This document shows positions 12,501-26,645 of a stretch of 64,000 nt of DNA, piece after piece (within the stretch, counting starts at the first letter, position 1; every line of letters starts with the position of its first letter). Both the position numbers and the translations under genes were made by a program. Source of the stretch: Tetranychus cinnabarinus (lineage: Eukaryota > Arthropoda > Arachnida > Trombidiformes > Tetranychidae); NCBI GenBank assembly GCA_022266195.1, contig WHVY01000001.1, positions 18,042,001-18,106,000 of the forward strand. The letters are read 5' to 3'. The notes below the pieces were generated by a model that was given only the letters and a program-made list of their open reading frames with translations, did not search any database and was not told the origin of the DNA.

Positions 12501-15500
12501 AATAATTTAAAAAATGAAATAAATTTGTTTTGCTTTTCATTAAAAAAAGGCAAACACCAAATGTTTCAATTATTTAAGTTTTCAAGATTTCATGATGATA
12601 ATTTAGTCTTGAAATCTTGAAAGTTGTAATAAGTTTTGCAAAAATTGTTCAAACAGCAAAGTTTCATCAATTTATACTTTTTGTTTTGTCATAAATTGTA
12701 TTGCACCAGATTTGAGTTTTTATTATTATTATATTAATAAATCTGTTCCAGTAAACTTTCCTATTCAATTAACAAAACTAAAAAGTCGTAAAATATTTAC
12801 ACTTGAACCTGTAAATACTAATTTATATCAATTATGTTTTTTGCTACTTTTCTTGCACCAGAATTAATTGAACTTACTTTTGCAAACTTATAAAAATATT
12901 TTCAACTCAAATTTATCGTTATTACATATTGTAGCAGAATTATTATCAACATTTTAAACTGAAAAATATGGTTCCAGTTGCGATTAACATCTGCAATAAT
13001 TGTAAAGATAAATTTGAGATTAAAAATGAAAATTTTGCTTGCCTTTGCTGCATAAAACACTGTCACTGAAGATTAAGATGAAGATGATGTAGATGAAGAT
13101 GGTAAAGATGGTGAAGATGGAGAAAAGTTTAATTAAGTTTATCATCATGGCTTGCCACTTAATCAATCGGATCTTTACTTTAATATAATAATTTTGGTTG
13201 AATTGAGGTTTATATGATGATACAAGTCAAGCTTCCTTAAGGGCCATTGCGTGTTGATTAACTGATTGATTAAGACAATCAGGACCAAATTGTTATTAGT
13301 TTTTGCTTCCCTCCAATCTTTAACTTTACCATTTCTTTGTTTCAAAAAAAATTTCTTCCAAGGCTCAGACTGTTGAATCAGAGGAAAAAAGATTCACATT
13401 ACTAAAGCTGATAATAGCCATTCAAGGTTAAAATGAGAGTAAATTTGGGGTAAAAAGTAAAGGAAACTAGCAAACTTTATGATCTAATCGTGAGTTTTTT
13501 ACACAAAATTTCATTTACTTTACCCCAAACAGATTTACAAATAATAAGTTTAACTAGGATTTTGTTGTTAATTTTGTTTGTAAGCTCAAGATTAACTTCA
13601 TCTTCTTCTTTTTCGTGTTAGATTTATGATGAGCTTCTAAAACTTGATTCTTGTTTGGTCCGTTGTTGTTAACATTAACGTGCTTCCATCCACTTTTCCT
13701 GTGTAATAAAGCAACTGCCTCCACTAGCGTTGCGTTTTTGTTAACCTTTACTGTTGCTTCGCTTACTTGGCTTTGTTTATTGTTTTCATCTGTGGTGTGT
13801 TAATTGTTTTATAACGTTAACTGATTGTTGTTGAGTTAATTGGTAAGTACAAGTTAGCCTTTTGGATTCAATGACTGGGCTCAGGTTGCGTCTAAAACTG
13901 CTGTCTAATTGAACGTTGTTACATGTATAACTTGACTCCATTGTAACCATTTTTGTCACCTTTTTACCAAGACGGCTTGATGAACAGTTGTGTTAACACT
14001 AATCAAATTATCGAGAATTAAAATCAGCACCAAATAAATCTTGATCCAAATCTTAAACAATCCTGTAAAAAATAGCAGACAAGTTACAATGAAAATAACA
14101 AGACAAATAAACAGAGAAATAAATCTCAATCTAATCACTTACCAAAAGACTGAAACCATCAAACCGATTCATGACACAAATAGAATTGAAGAATAAACAG
14201 AAAATACGTTAAAAACTATAACATTTAAATTAAAAATTAGTGTTAATTAAAGATCATAACAGTTAGACAAAAGATTGAAAATTGCAGACAAAAATGACCG
14301 TTAAAATGTGGGAAACTTTGGGGGAAAACAATAGACATTGAAAGGGGTTTACAAAGTAGCGGTTAATTTGAAGATTAAATTAAATAAATAAAAGTTGAAT
14401 TATAATTGTTGATTAGCATTATGTTTACTGCAATTTGATTTAGCTTGATGAAAGTCTCTGATTAAATTTGAAATTTGCTGATTTCCAATGAACTAAGCCA
14501 AAGCAAGTTTCAGTTACAACCATAAAGTGAATCAATTTACAATTTCCTGAAAATTATTGATTAACAATTTAGTTGATTAACCGATGTTATAGATGATTAC
14601 AATTCTCTAATCAGTGTAACAATATATCGTTAGGTTGGTTACAAAAGTAAAGAAACGTAAAGGGAACAAAACTAAAATAAATTGTCTCGTTAATTGTAAA
14701 AAGTTTACTTTAATTCTCTCTCTTAATTGACTTGATTACAATGAGGTTTCGAAGCAAGAATAAAAAGTTGAACTCAATTGAATGGATGAAACAAGCATCA
14801 ACAACAACAAGAAGGAAAAAACAAGAAAATTCTGTGTATTCCATAGAGAGTCGAAAATGAACAGCGAAATGTGTATTGAATTGATTAGAGTCGATCTAAT
14901 GAACATTCAAGGTAAATGATGGAAAAGTTGATAACAACTTTGATCAGAAGTAGGTTGATATGAAAGCTGAAAAAAGAAACTCAATTTCACCAAAGAAAAC
15001 CCAGAAACTAAATTTACTAACGATACTCCCGTTTGGATCTAACGTCCAACGGACTTGCAAGGTTAACCAAAAGCTGAGCCACACAAGCGTTTTGAATCAG
15101 CTGCTAAATTCCGTAAAATAACGATCGCGATTTCGATGTTAATCAAAATACTTCGATCAAGCTGATTTAGTTTGCTTTTGTGGCTAAAACATTCAATGTC
15201 TTAACCTTAAATTTGCTTCATTTTTCAAGATCAAACTTTATTTCCTCCAAGTCCTAAACAAGCAAACTCATTGATACAAGTTTTGCGCCCAAACTAAACA
15301 CATCTTGAGCAATGAATTTGGTTATAACTGTTTCAACTTTGAAAAGCCTTAAGCAAGAATTGGGTAACAATGAGAAACCAGGATTCTAAGCAAAGGAATA
15401 CATTTTTTAAGAGTTACAAGAATCATTGCTTTGACCAGATTTATTCAAGTTTACTATTTCCTAAAATGTCTCAACTCTTTTCCCACCTTGATGATCATCA

Positions 15501-18500
15501 ACAAACTCAACTCACGTTAACATGTTTGGGTGAAAAGCCCTAAGGTTGCGCCTTCAAAGGAGCAAATGTTTTAAGCTGCAAGTCAGTTAAAACTGAATTG
15601 GACACTTTTGGTTTCAGTTTGTCAAATGATGAAAAAGTCAGTCCGTCTAAATTTTAAAACTTGCAAACAAAAAATTTCATTTTTCCAAGTGAAACTGTCC
15701 TTTCGACAAGATTTGTCTCGACCTTTGTTTTCGACCATAAAAAATGAGGCAATAGTGCGAGTGTCATCAAATGATTTACTCACCCGATTACCTATTATTT
15801 AAAAGCTGTTTAAATCATTAGAGATTCTTCCTATTGAATCGTTAAATTTCACAGCTCAGGTTGATGTCTTAGCTTGGGTTTAGTCTAAAATTTGATGAAT
15901 GTCACTCAATGTTGAAGCACTTTCAACTCTTGACCTGGCTTCTGAATATTTGTCATGAAAATTTTTAAAATGAAAATGGAAATTTTGATGAGAAAAAATG
16001 AAGAAAAATTTCATTTTCATTTTTCATCGTCAACTCATGAAGGTCAGTTTCACTTTCTCATCCTCATTACCATGCATACATTCAATTGTTTTCAATAAAC
16101 AGTTTAACCTTTTTTGCAAATGACAACATTTGCAAGTTAAATTAGTTGAAACTTTCTTCATTTCTCTTCATCATTATTAAATGAAGAAGCCAGTAATTAG
16201 ATTCTCTATTAGCATTATTAGCCTTAAATGTGACCATCGTTCATCAACATTTGCAAGGTAAATTAAGTCTATCAATTGATCAACCTTACAAATCATAATT
16301 TACCTTGTAATCAAAATCGAAATAAATTGTAAATTGAAATGAAGAAAACCTTTTTTTTCTCACATTTTCTCATCATTTCCAATCAATTGAGTTTAATAGA
16401 GTTTCCCATCAAATTCAAGGTTCAAATTGGCTTTAGTCTCAATGGCAATTGTAATTGATTTGATTGATTAATATATTAATGTTGAAAGAAATCAAATTAA
16501 GCTTTCTTTACATTTCAATTTTGGGCAAACTTTTTCTTCTTCTTGTAACACAAACAGGCGAAGAAGCGAAAAAAAGAGTTTCAAGAATCGATTGTTTGAT
16601 TAAAAACATTTAATCACTTGTTCACCTTGATGGCAACAATTAAGCACCCAAAAAAAATGTTGGTTAATCAGGTTGAAGTTTGTTCATCTAATGGCAACTC
16701 CAACAAAATAATGCATTTTAAATTGGTTAAATGATTAAAGTTAAAGAGTAATTTGCTGATGAAATACAGAAAAAAGTGAAAAATTCATTTCACAAATTCA
16801 TGGAATAAAGAAAAGTGAAAAGAATCGCATTTAAATCACAATTAAAAGTGCCGTTAGCATAAATGATGATGAAGATAAAGAAAAGTTGAAATACAATTTG
16901 CTTCAAGGTAATCAACTTTTCAATAAAAATTTTCACTTCCATCACTTCACCCAACGCTATTACCTCATCACTTTCATCATTATCATCATCAATTGCCATT
17001 TAAAATTGAAGATGAAAGTGAAAACTCAAATTGAATACAATAAAGAAGAAGAAGCAAAATATGGAAAAAAGTTGATGATGAAAAGCCGTTACTTGTTGAA
17101 ATAAAACTAAAGATGTTGATGTTGATGAGGGAAGAAAAGTGAAAATTGTTTCTTGCAACTCGACACAATATGAAAAAATATCAACACCAATTGTTGTAAT
17201 AGATTGGAAAAGAGGGGAAAAAAAGATTTGTTGAATATTGGTTAATAGCGAATGATGACAATGATAATATGATGAGAGTGATGATGATGGGAATAAGCAA
17301 ATGTGAAAAGCAATAAAACATGAAAAGTCAAATAAATGTTAATAAAAAAAGATTTATAATAACAACTAAACAATGTGAAAACGTAAAAACTGTTTTCTCG
17401 CAGTTTCCTTGTAAAGACCCTTGTCAAGGGAAAAGGTTGTAACCTAGCTGATTGCTTGACTGGGTTGCTGTTAACCATTACAATGGCCTAACAGTGAAAG
17501 GCCTCAACATTGAAACATTTTTCAACTTTAATTTTCTGTTCTTTGTTGCTCTTTTCCAACGTTTCTTTTGTTCATGTTTGTTGTTTGGCGACTTTATGTT
17601 ACTCCTCCTGTGCCAAGAGCCAAGGTGCTAAACAGTGGGGAGAGTCAATAATCGATGGATGATAATGATGCTTTTGTAGAGAAGAGAAAAGAAAAAGAAA
17701 CTTTTTTCTTGCAATCATAATGATGGATGTGGTTTCATTTGATGGTAAATATTGTCACCTCTTCAAGTAAAACACTCATTTTTATCCCTCCCTTTGACTT
17801 GCTGTTGATCATAATCATCATCGGCATCAATTTATCTTTCACAGTCAACATCACCCTCATCTTTTTCACCTTTTTCATTGCTTACTTTTTACCTGTCAAA
17901 TGGATCCTTTTTTTCCGCTCATATTTTCCAACTCCCTTTGGTGACTCGGCAAGTTGCACAGTAGCATGAAAAGGAAAACCGTTTTTTCTTCTTGCCTGAA
18001 AGCCTCAAATTGTTACCTTCAATTTAATCACAATTAAGTGGGACAAAAGGTGTGCTAAAGTGCCAAAACTAATATTGACTTTTAAACGTCCATTGAACAC
18101 TATTAATTGCTAAAAGTCTTTAAATGTATCAAGTGACTGTCCATTAAGCTGAACTCTTTTGTATCTTCAAGTGTTTATTGAAGAGTATCAAATTTTTAAT
18201 TCTTGATTAACCTTGTTTAATGATTAAATTGATTTGGGAACATTTTGTATTCATTCGACTCTTATTCACACATTTTATCGCAATAAATCAATTCCAATCA
18301 AATGGTTAAATAAGTCAATACAAATTCATGCAAAATGTAAACCTTAAAGGCTTAACTGTTTCGCTACACTTGATCAGATCTTTATTGATATTCATTGGTT
18401 AATTGTTGCAATTATTCATGTTTCACGAAAGTGTGTTTTGGTCACTGAGCCTTGGTCCAACCATTTCAACCGCTTTTCCAGTTGTTTCAACAAGTTCACA

Positions 18501-21500
18501 TGATAATTGAATAATGGGTTACGATGATGATATTTGGCTTAAAGGTAAAAGTGAAAAATGTCTGTTGACCCTGTCAACCAGGAAGAAAGATGATAATTAT
18601 GATGATGATCATGATGAGACTTTAGGATGTAATTTATAAGCAGCAACATTAAAGTTAATTGTAATGGTCAGGTTAACCATTTTTCATTATTATTGGCTAA
18701 ACATTTGGAAGAAAAAAATCAAAGAAAAACAAAAAAAAACTAAATTAAGAGTCACATTATCAATAATACAATTAGTGTGCAGACAGAAAAGGTAAAATGT
18801 CCAAAACCGTAACATGACATTTAAAAGTATGATTATAATCATTTAACAACGGGTTTAATGGTTAACATGATAAGTTTACTTCGGGTTAAATTGTTGTGTT
18901 GAAAAAGACACCAACTGCAATGATAATAGTGTCTTGATCAGCTTTAAATTTTCACCGTTTCATCGCATCTAATTTAGTCTATCATTACTGTGCAAAAACT
19001 AATGGTCTCAACATTGTAAACAGTTTTTAACGTTCAAGAGGTTACCAATTGTTGGTTTTGCCAACAATTTACTTTACAATTTCAAATGCTTTCCTCTGAA
19101 CTTGCCCGTAATAAGTTGGACTTAAATGAGCGTAATTTTGTTTTCAAGTTCAACTTGATGAGAAAATAATTTGTTTTCAAGTCAGTCGAAAAAGGCGTTT
19201 TCACAGCGCTAACATCGTTTAACATCGTTCAAGTTTAGGTAAAGATAAAGTCTGTGTAAATGTAAGGATACAAACGAGCACAAACCCCAAAAAATCGAAA
19301 ATCGATATTTACTTCTTGTGTGCTCTTTAAAAGATTCAAACTCTAGATGACGCAAACCATCGTCAAAATGAGAAAGCTAAAAAATTGAATAAATCCGACT
19401 TCGGTATCGACTTTTTTCCACCGCATTAAACGCTCTTTTTCATATCATTTTCATCCACCAAGATCGATCGATTCATTGCTTTTCGGATGTGGTGACGATC
19501 TTCAAGTTGGACTAAAAGTATGTCTGGTTTTGGGTCTAGTAACTTTGGACCATTCGGGCGTCACAAGAAAAATGATAGGTTCTTCATTGTTGATGAAGTG
19601 TGAAGAATGAATAAAAATGTTTTTAAAGAAATGTCGTTTTGTTATCGCTCTTGTATGAACATGAATCAACATTTTTATCTAATATCATTGTTAAACGCTG
19701 AAATCACACATTTAACTTCAACATAACATACAGCATCGATTATAACAGCAGTTAATTATGTCTTTCTCATCGGCAGCATTTCAATTTTAATCATTAAACT
19801 GCAAATGAATTTCAAATATCAATTGAATGAGAAAACAGGAATTAATGTGAAACTATATAGATTGAAATAATGATAAGTTTGACGGCTAAAATTGATTTGA
19901 TCCTAATAAATGTTCACTTTATGGACGTTCATTCAGTTCAATGGGATGCTAATTTTTATCAACTTTATCTGATTAACCTGACTAGCTCTTAGTTCAACTT
20001 GATTACCAAAGTTTGTTCAAACATCACCGAGTTATTTTACATTATTATAACAACAAAAAATTGATAACATATGATAAAAACTAAATTAGTCATAAAATAA
20101 AATTAATGACTAAAATGATTTGGTTTAAATGATAAAAAAAAGTTCAATTTGTGAGCATTAAGCTCAACTTGAATCAATAAGCTGATTAAAATAAATTTTA
20201 TTACATGAAAAATACATTTCCCCAAAACTTGCAAGATTCAATTCAATAACATATTTCTTTGAATAAACATTTACTTTATCCAACATTTTCCCAAATTCAT
20301 TTCACCTAAACTTAGCGCTTTGTAAATATTGAGTTTTTGTCCAGAACCGCTTATGAAGTGCTAAAAGATTTTCACGATTTTTTGCATTTCGATCAAAAGA
20401 CTACAACTTTGTGAACAACTTTTGAACTCAGCAATAATGAATGTTCCAACCAAAAAAGATCACAATCGGTTCCTTTTTTAATAGCCGAGTGAAGCATATT
20501 GAAAATACGATGAAATCGTAGCTTTGTTTGGCTTCGGCTTATTTACATTGGTTGATCCAACTTGCATGATATGAATTTGCAGAGGTTTGAAAAATGAAAG
20601 CAACAGCATGGAAGCGAAATTCGTTGAAGAAAAAAACGGATCAAACTTTTGTTTTTTCCTCTTCTTCTTCTTTTGGAGGAAACAAACTTGAAAGATGAAA
20701 TTGATGATGGAAATAATAGCGAAAAAAGGCTCTCAAGGTCACCCAGTAATTTTTGAAATGAACCTCTCTTCAGAGATTGAAAGAGTCCTTTTGCCTACCT
20801 TGGCTTTTACCTGGTTTAACTGATACATAATTATATGGATAAGCTAAAAGTGGCACCTCAACATTGTATTCATAGGTTAACACACATTGAAGTCAGTTGC
20901 TTCTTTAAGCTGCTGTTGTCCTTTGCCTTTGATTGCACGACCAAGAAGCAGCCAAACAACAGGAGAAACAAAAAGAGCCTCAAGGCTTCACAGGGCATCA
21001 TCATCCTTAAAGGGCAACAAGAGCACAAACAAGAGCAAGCAGCAAAAAGTTTTAGGTCATCATCGTTCAAATGATTACCTCTGCAAAAAAGGCTCTATGG
21101 CTCAGGCCAAGTCTTTTTCAATCTGATAGTCTCATTTGGGTAAGCAGAGTAACAAGCAAAAAAGGGAAACACAAGAAAAAATGATACAAAATATCTCGAC
21201 AGATTAGATTACATGGAAAGGCATGGAAGATGGACTGAAGGAATATCAAGTTGATCAGATGAGGAGGGAAAAAGTGCTGATAGTGATCGGTTCACTTCGC
21301 TGTTTGCCTGTTCACTCAAGACGATCCCAGTCTTCCTACCACCTCTTATCATCTCCATCAGCCTAATCTTCATTCATTGGTAGTCCATTTAGTCTAAAAG
21401 CGACTCTTCAGCTAATCTAATTGTTCATCAATTTAACTGGTCATTTAACTGATCAAGATCACATTTACATTTCAAGGTTTTCATCTTTACCTTTTCCAAC

Positions 21501-23068
21501 TAATTAACCAATTAAATACTCGAACACACAAATCAATTATCATTAGACATTATGCCTCCGTGTCTGTTGGACAGTTTAAGCCCACTAAATTACAAGTCCG
21601 TGAATCCAAAAAAGTTGGATAATTAATTGAATGTTTACCTTGCACTTTGACTTCATTTTACACTTGAAGATTGAAACACTTTTTACTTCTGCTTTTGCTT
21701 CAAGAAAAGTTTCAAATGAAAATTCATTGATTGATGAACCAATTAATGGTAATTTTTGCGCCAAATTCATGATTTAAACATGATACAGAAAATGATGAAA
21801 AAAGTGCATTTTTTTGTTCTTTATCCATCAATTGGTGAAATGAAAATAAGTAAAAATGAAATATCAAATTTCACTGATGAACATTATCATGATCAAGTGA
21901 GGATAAAGATGGTCCAGAAAAGAGAAGAAAAAATGAAACTTTTTTTTTCTCTCTTCATTTTTTTCTTCTTCAACTGGGTTCCATTCAATATCGATTATCA
22001 ATGCAATTTTGCTTTTTCGTTTGTCATCAAGTTTGTCATGAAAATGATGAAAGTTTTTACTGCTTTTCAACTTGATTTTACTCACATCATGATGATAAAT
22101 TGAAATCGTTAAGTCATTTGGAAACAATAATGTAATTTATTTAAGATTAAATAGTATTTTTTGTTTCGCTTCTTCTCCTGCCTTTTACCTCTCAAAGAGC
22201 TTCAACTTGCTGCTGACTTGAGCCTTCATGTCGGTCAAGGAAGTAACTTATACTAAAGGATGAGACAGAAGACTGAAGAGACTCTGAAGATGAAAGATGA
22301 TGATGAAGATGAAGGGAAAACTAAGGCTTAAAGCATTACCAATAATCCTGTTATATGATGAATCTTTTTTTTCTTTCAACTTACACCTAAATCCATATTG
22401 CTTTTAAAACTTTTTTTTTCTCTGAATAAATGAATTTCTTTTTCCTCATCCCTCATCATGATCATCATTTCTGAGACGTTTCTTTTTCTCTCTCATAACT
22501 TTTTTCTGCTAATCTGTGTTTACCTTGAGTTGGTGAAAGACTGAACTTGAAATGAACTTTTTTTCCCTTCTTTTGCTATCTCAAAGTTTCTCATGATTTT
22601 CAATGAGAAAGAGAGAAAAAGTAGTGAAAAATTCTGTTGTCATGAATCCACCTAAATGATTTATATCTCGTTCCATCGTCTTTAAATCTTAATCTCTCCA
22701 CCTTTTCTTTGTTTACCTCAACAAATTCGTAGGATTAAATCATTATCTTCGTCATCATCGTTTTAATCATTTTTTCTTCTTCTTTTTCTATTTTCTCCTT
22801 TCAATGTTTATTCTTTTTCATTTTTTGTTGTGCTTTTTGGGCGGCAAGAAGATGCTATTTTTATCAGGCCCACCATGAATCCCGATTGATAGTGAGTGGG
22901 TCAACATTGGAATGATGAGCGTAAATTTGACAGAGTGTGAGTGTGCAAAAGTGTAATTGAGTTTAATCTGGAGGCGAATTAACGACCATCAACTCTGTTC
23001 CAACCTTTGAATCCTGTTTTCCTTTCCTCTCTTACCCGCTGAACATGATCACAAATTAATTATCCATA
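6570..23068. other. Long gene-poor stretch
   Basis: About 16.5 kb of AT-rich DNA with scattered ATC/GAT microsatellites (for example 8081-8103) and polypyrimidine runs. No gene is recognised. The small open frames here lack domain motifs and a believable start and splice context. Slightly less AT-rich islands occur near 10900-11060, 15020-15170, 19190-19570, 20340-20560 and 20890-21120; they may be conserved non-coding DNA or gene relics. It could be upstream regulatory or intron sequence of the semaphorin gene, but nothing proves that. Confidence 0.45.
8081..8103. repeat. (ATC)n microsatellite
   Basis: About seven uninterrupted ATC units preceded by TTCTTCTTCTTCC. Confidence 0.8.
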
Positions 23069-23290
23069 TCATCTCATGTCACAAGAAGCTCCAAGTTCGA
23101 GAAGTGCTGGTAAAAGGAAAACGGGAAAAAGCTTTTCAAAGCCATCAATCAATTCTGCCTTTTCAATACAATGAAACGATCCATGCATGTTGAAGTGGCA
23201 CAGCGGTACTGGACAGTCAACCGAGTACACAAATTGAATTGAACAAATTATCAAACACAAATGATGAAATGTAATGAAATTCAAGTCCAT
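23069..23290 (-). CDS. Possible small secreted protein (unrecognised)
   Basis: A 73-codon frame opens with a true ATG (23290-23288). Its N-terminus looks like a signal peptide: a hydrophobic core between residues 6 and 20, then VYSVDC as a possible cleavage region. The remainder is short, with cysteines near residues 26, 31, 41 and 70. Base composition is less AT-rich than the surroundings and codon use is varied, unlike the repeat-derived frames nearby. No family is recognised and no introns or poly(A) signal were established. It may be a real small gene, the first exon of a larger one, or chance. Confidence 0.35.
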   Translation of the reverse strand: MDLNFITFHHLCLIICSIQFVYSVDCPVPLCHFNMHGSFHCIEKAELIDGFEKLFPVFLLPALLELGASCDMR

Positions 23291-24929
23291 GTCAAAACAG
23301 TCAAAATGAAGTTAATTAACGTTAATCAGAGTTGATCTCAACTTTATCTTAAAATTGCAATTAAATTTCCTGTATTCTTTCAAATTGACAAACTTGTTTA
23401 TTTTTCCATTCAACCTTCGTTTCATGATTTCTGATTTCCCGTTCAAATTGCATTTTGAATGAAAAGAAAATAAAAAATCGTAAAACTTGTCCATCAATAG
23501 AACCAAATTTCGACGCCTAAAATCCTATTTCATTATTCCCTATGAAAAGTCTCTATGTTTTGCTTTTCAAAACTTTATTCGCACATGAAAATAATCAAAC
23601 TATTATCTCATTTCGCCAAGACTCGATATCGATATTGTTCACAAAGTTCACCAACAAAGTTTTTCTCGCGTCAAACTTCATCAAACGAAAATTCGCATCA
23701 ATATAAGTATTCGAAGAAAATGGATGCTTTTTCATTGGACTTTTCTTTGATAGTCCAACGATGCTTTTTTCAAATGAATTACTTCAGAGTTAAACTTTGA
23801 AGTGTTGTGATGACTTTGGGTTTACCATTTTAAACTATTCTGTTCGCTCTAATGATTAATTTGATTTCAATTGAAACTATTCACGGTTAATTTAACAGCG
23901 ATTCAATAACGAAATGCTAACTAAATAGGAAAGTTGAGTGATTTTGGTTGCATTGGTAATATTAAAAGTCTTGGATTTATTGTGAATTCATGGCTCAGTT
24001 GGAATGGTTGATAAACATTGAGATGAGATTCAAGATGAATGTTTAGAGTCTAAATATTTACCAAATTGCACATTTGTTATTGTTCAATATTGAGATTGGA
24101 ATCAGTTTAAACATTGAAATTAAACATTTAATTGAAACTAAGAAAAGAGTTTGAGAACAAGTTATCAAGATTGATTGTCCATCAGATGAAGATTTTTTTA
24201 TCATGAAAAGTTTCAAGAAAAATGATTGTTATCAACATACAAATGGAAATAAAGTTTCAAATTGATAGCTTTTTCTCCTTTTTCTTGAAATGAAATTTAC
24301 TCAACAAAGTTAGCATTAAACGATGAAAGGAAAACAAAAAATGCTAAATTACTCATTAATTGATTATCAAACAGATTAACCAAGAATGGCTGTTGAGGTT
24401 AAAATTGAAATGCAAAGTTCAAATCGACTCATCAAAATCTATCATAATAAATGAACTAGTCCAGGTGAAACTGTTGTCTCTCTTGTAAATTAAAAAGGTA
24501 ATTTTGCTTCAACTAAACACAAAACTTGTTGCAAATATCAACTTGAACCTTTATTTAGTTTTGTTATCATCTTCATCAATTTACCTTTCCATTTCTTCTT
24601 GTATCATCATCATCATCATCAAAACCATTATCACAACAAACAACAGCGTCATCTTAAGGGTGCCTGTAAGCTTGTCTGCACGTAAAAACGAGAACAAAAA
24701 AATTACAAGAAATAGCAAAGAAGATGAAGAAAGGAAGAAAAAATTAATTGCCAAAAAGGAAAATTTGAAACTCTCAAGAGGCCCATTCGCATCGCCTAAA
24801 GCCTTCCCTTTTCCCTCATCCTTATCATCATCCTCATCATCATCCTCATCATCATCTTCATCAACATTTTTACTTATTATTTTCATTGTTGAATATAATT
24901 TCTGATCAGGCTGGTTAGGCATTGAATCG
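23291..24929. other. Intergenic, no gene recognised; microsatellites
   Basis: AT-rich sequence. A short TCA microsatellite lies at about 24604-24622 and a TCATCC-type run at about 24819-24863. The 113-134 residue frames spanning them on both strands are low-complexity Ser/Ile- or Asp/Glu-rich products of these repeats. Confidence 0.5.
24819..24863. repeat. TCATCATCC-type minisatellite
   Basis: About 45 bp of 9-12-bp units made of TCATCATCC/TCATCATCT. It lies just before dispersed repeat pair 3. Confidence 0.8.
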
Positions 24930-25226
24930 TCAACCTAACAAGAGCACTCTAACCCCATCAAATGAGACACTTAGCTAGGGAAGCGAAATACCTTTGCATA
25001 GTTTCTATCGTCCTTTTCGAGTGCGAATTTTCGTCTTCCATTTCTATCGGCGTTATCCTCATCATTATCTTCATAATCATCAATTTTTACTCATAATTTT
25101 GATCTTTCATTATCATGTTTATCATGTTTAAACCATTTATTTCTGATCATCTGAGAGCCTAGTTAGTTAGGCCATGAGCCATAGATCTTGCAACCTAATA
25201 AGGTGACTCTTGTCCCATCAAATATA
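24930..25226 (-). repeat. Dispersed core repeat, pair 3
   Basis: Cores at 24930-24969 and about 25189-25226 are in the same orientation as pair 2, about 259 bp apart. The first has CAACCTAACAAGAGCACTC then CCCCATCAAATGAGACAC. The second has CAACCTAATAAGGTGACTC then TTGTCCCATCAAAT and degenerates after that. ATC-rich sequence flanks both sides (24819-24863 and about 25318-25422), again linking the core to GAT/ATC simple sequence. Confidence 0.75.
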
Positions 25227-26645
25227 CCAAGTTGAAGGGTATCTCACATCGACACATAGTTAGGTAAGAAAAATAGCTTCGCATGCTTTCGATGGCAAAT
25301 TTTTATCCTTCATTCCTATCATCGTTATCACCATTTTCATCATCATTCATATTTTCTTGTTCTTCATCATCATAATCATCAACATAATCTTTATCTTGAT
25401 CATCATCGTCTTCATCATTTCTTATTATATTTAGCATTCTTCCCTTTTCATTTTTCCACTTTTCTAATGAATTTTTGGTGCAAACTGTTTTGACAGATTT
25501 TCTTATTTCTTCTCACAACAAACCTTCAATGAAACTATCAATAAACAAATCAAATTGAACATTGAAAATATGTTATCCATTTTGGGAAGGGCTTTATCAA
25601 TTTAACCCAATTTATTTGGTGTAAAAAATATTACCCAAAAACAAAAACATAAAGGTTCAACTTTAATGAAACAAAATTTACTCTAATTAATTCAATCAAT
25701 TATTAATCTAAACAATTGCCTCTTTAAATGTATACATTTTTGTTGGCTATCAAATGACAAGCCCAGGTAATCAGATCATGTTTAACTTTATTAGCAAATT
25801 TACTTTAATTAAAATGTTTTCTCAATCAAACTGTTAAGACAATGGAAATGTGTTAAAAAATCATTCAAAGTGATTAATGATCAATTAAATGGCGTTTGAA
25901 ATAGATTGCTATTAGAGTATTAAAAAATGAAACGCGAAAAATGAGCATGAAATTAACAATGGAAATGAATTGTTAACCAAAAAGTAAATGGCGAAAACAA
26001 TAAAGTGATCATAATTAACAGTTAATTATCATGCATATCTATTGATCTTTACGTTTAATTAAAGTAGATTTAGATGCGTGAAAATCGGAATCGCTTTTTT
26101 CCCTTCAACATTATTTGTGAATTTAGGTTGATTAATCGTCAAATTGTGAATATTATATTGAAAAGGATTGATTAATTGGTTTCATCAAAATGCTCGCGAT
26201 AGTGAAAAGTTGAGGAAAGGAAAAATGCAAATGTTTAAAATTATCAGATGAATGCAAGATTTCAATGTTGGTTGTTGCTTCTTGTTGGATAAAATTGTTA
26301 CATTACTTGAAGTGCTGCTTGTTATTGGAATTTTCAAGTGGGCTCAATTTATTCAAAGTTTGGTGACTTTTGTGTTGATTTTGAAAACTCATCTTTCAAC
26401 AGTTAAAGATATTTATTGGGTTTGATGATGAAAAGGGTGAGATGGAAATTGATTACCATGACAATAATATCAAAATAGGGAAGTTGAAAAGGGTTATTCA
26501 TTGGAGAGTTGTAGTTATAAATCAAAAATGAACTATGATTTGAGTGGGATCTACAAACGAAAGATGAACAAGAAAAATTTGATGACAAAATTTTAGCAAA
26601 TCTGTTCTTTAATTTTTAAAAGCGAGATTTCGGACCAAGAATAAA
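25227..26645. other. Intergenic, no gene recognised
   Basis: It begins with an ATC/TTC-rich tract to about 25422, then AT-rich unique-looking sequence. No credible reading frame was found. Confidence 0.5.

Noticed and set aside
19519..19602. Short frame starting MSGFGSSNFGPFG, resembling glycine-rich hnRNP tails
   Set aside because: Only 27 codons; too short and low-complexity to support homology.
20835..21126. Three overlapping frames in a patch less AT-rich than its flanks
   Set aside because: Open on both strands with no recognisable motif and no splice structure; may be conserved DNA but no gene is supportable.
24504..24922. 113-134 codon frames on both strands
   Set aside because: Low-complexity Ser/Ile and Asp/Glu runs from ATC/TTC repeats; mutually overlapping.
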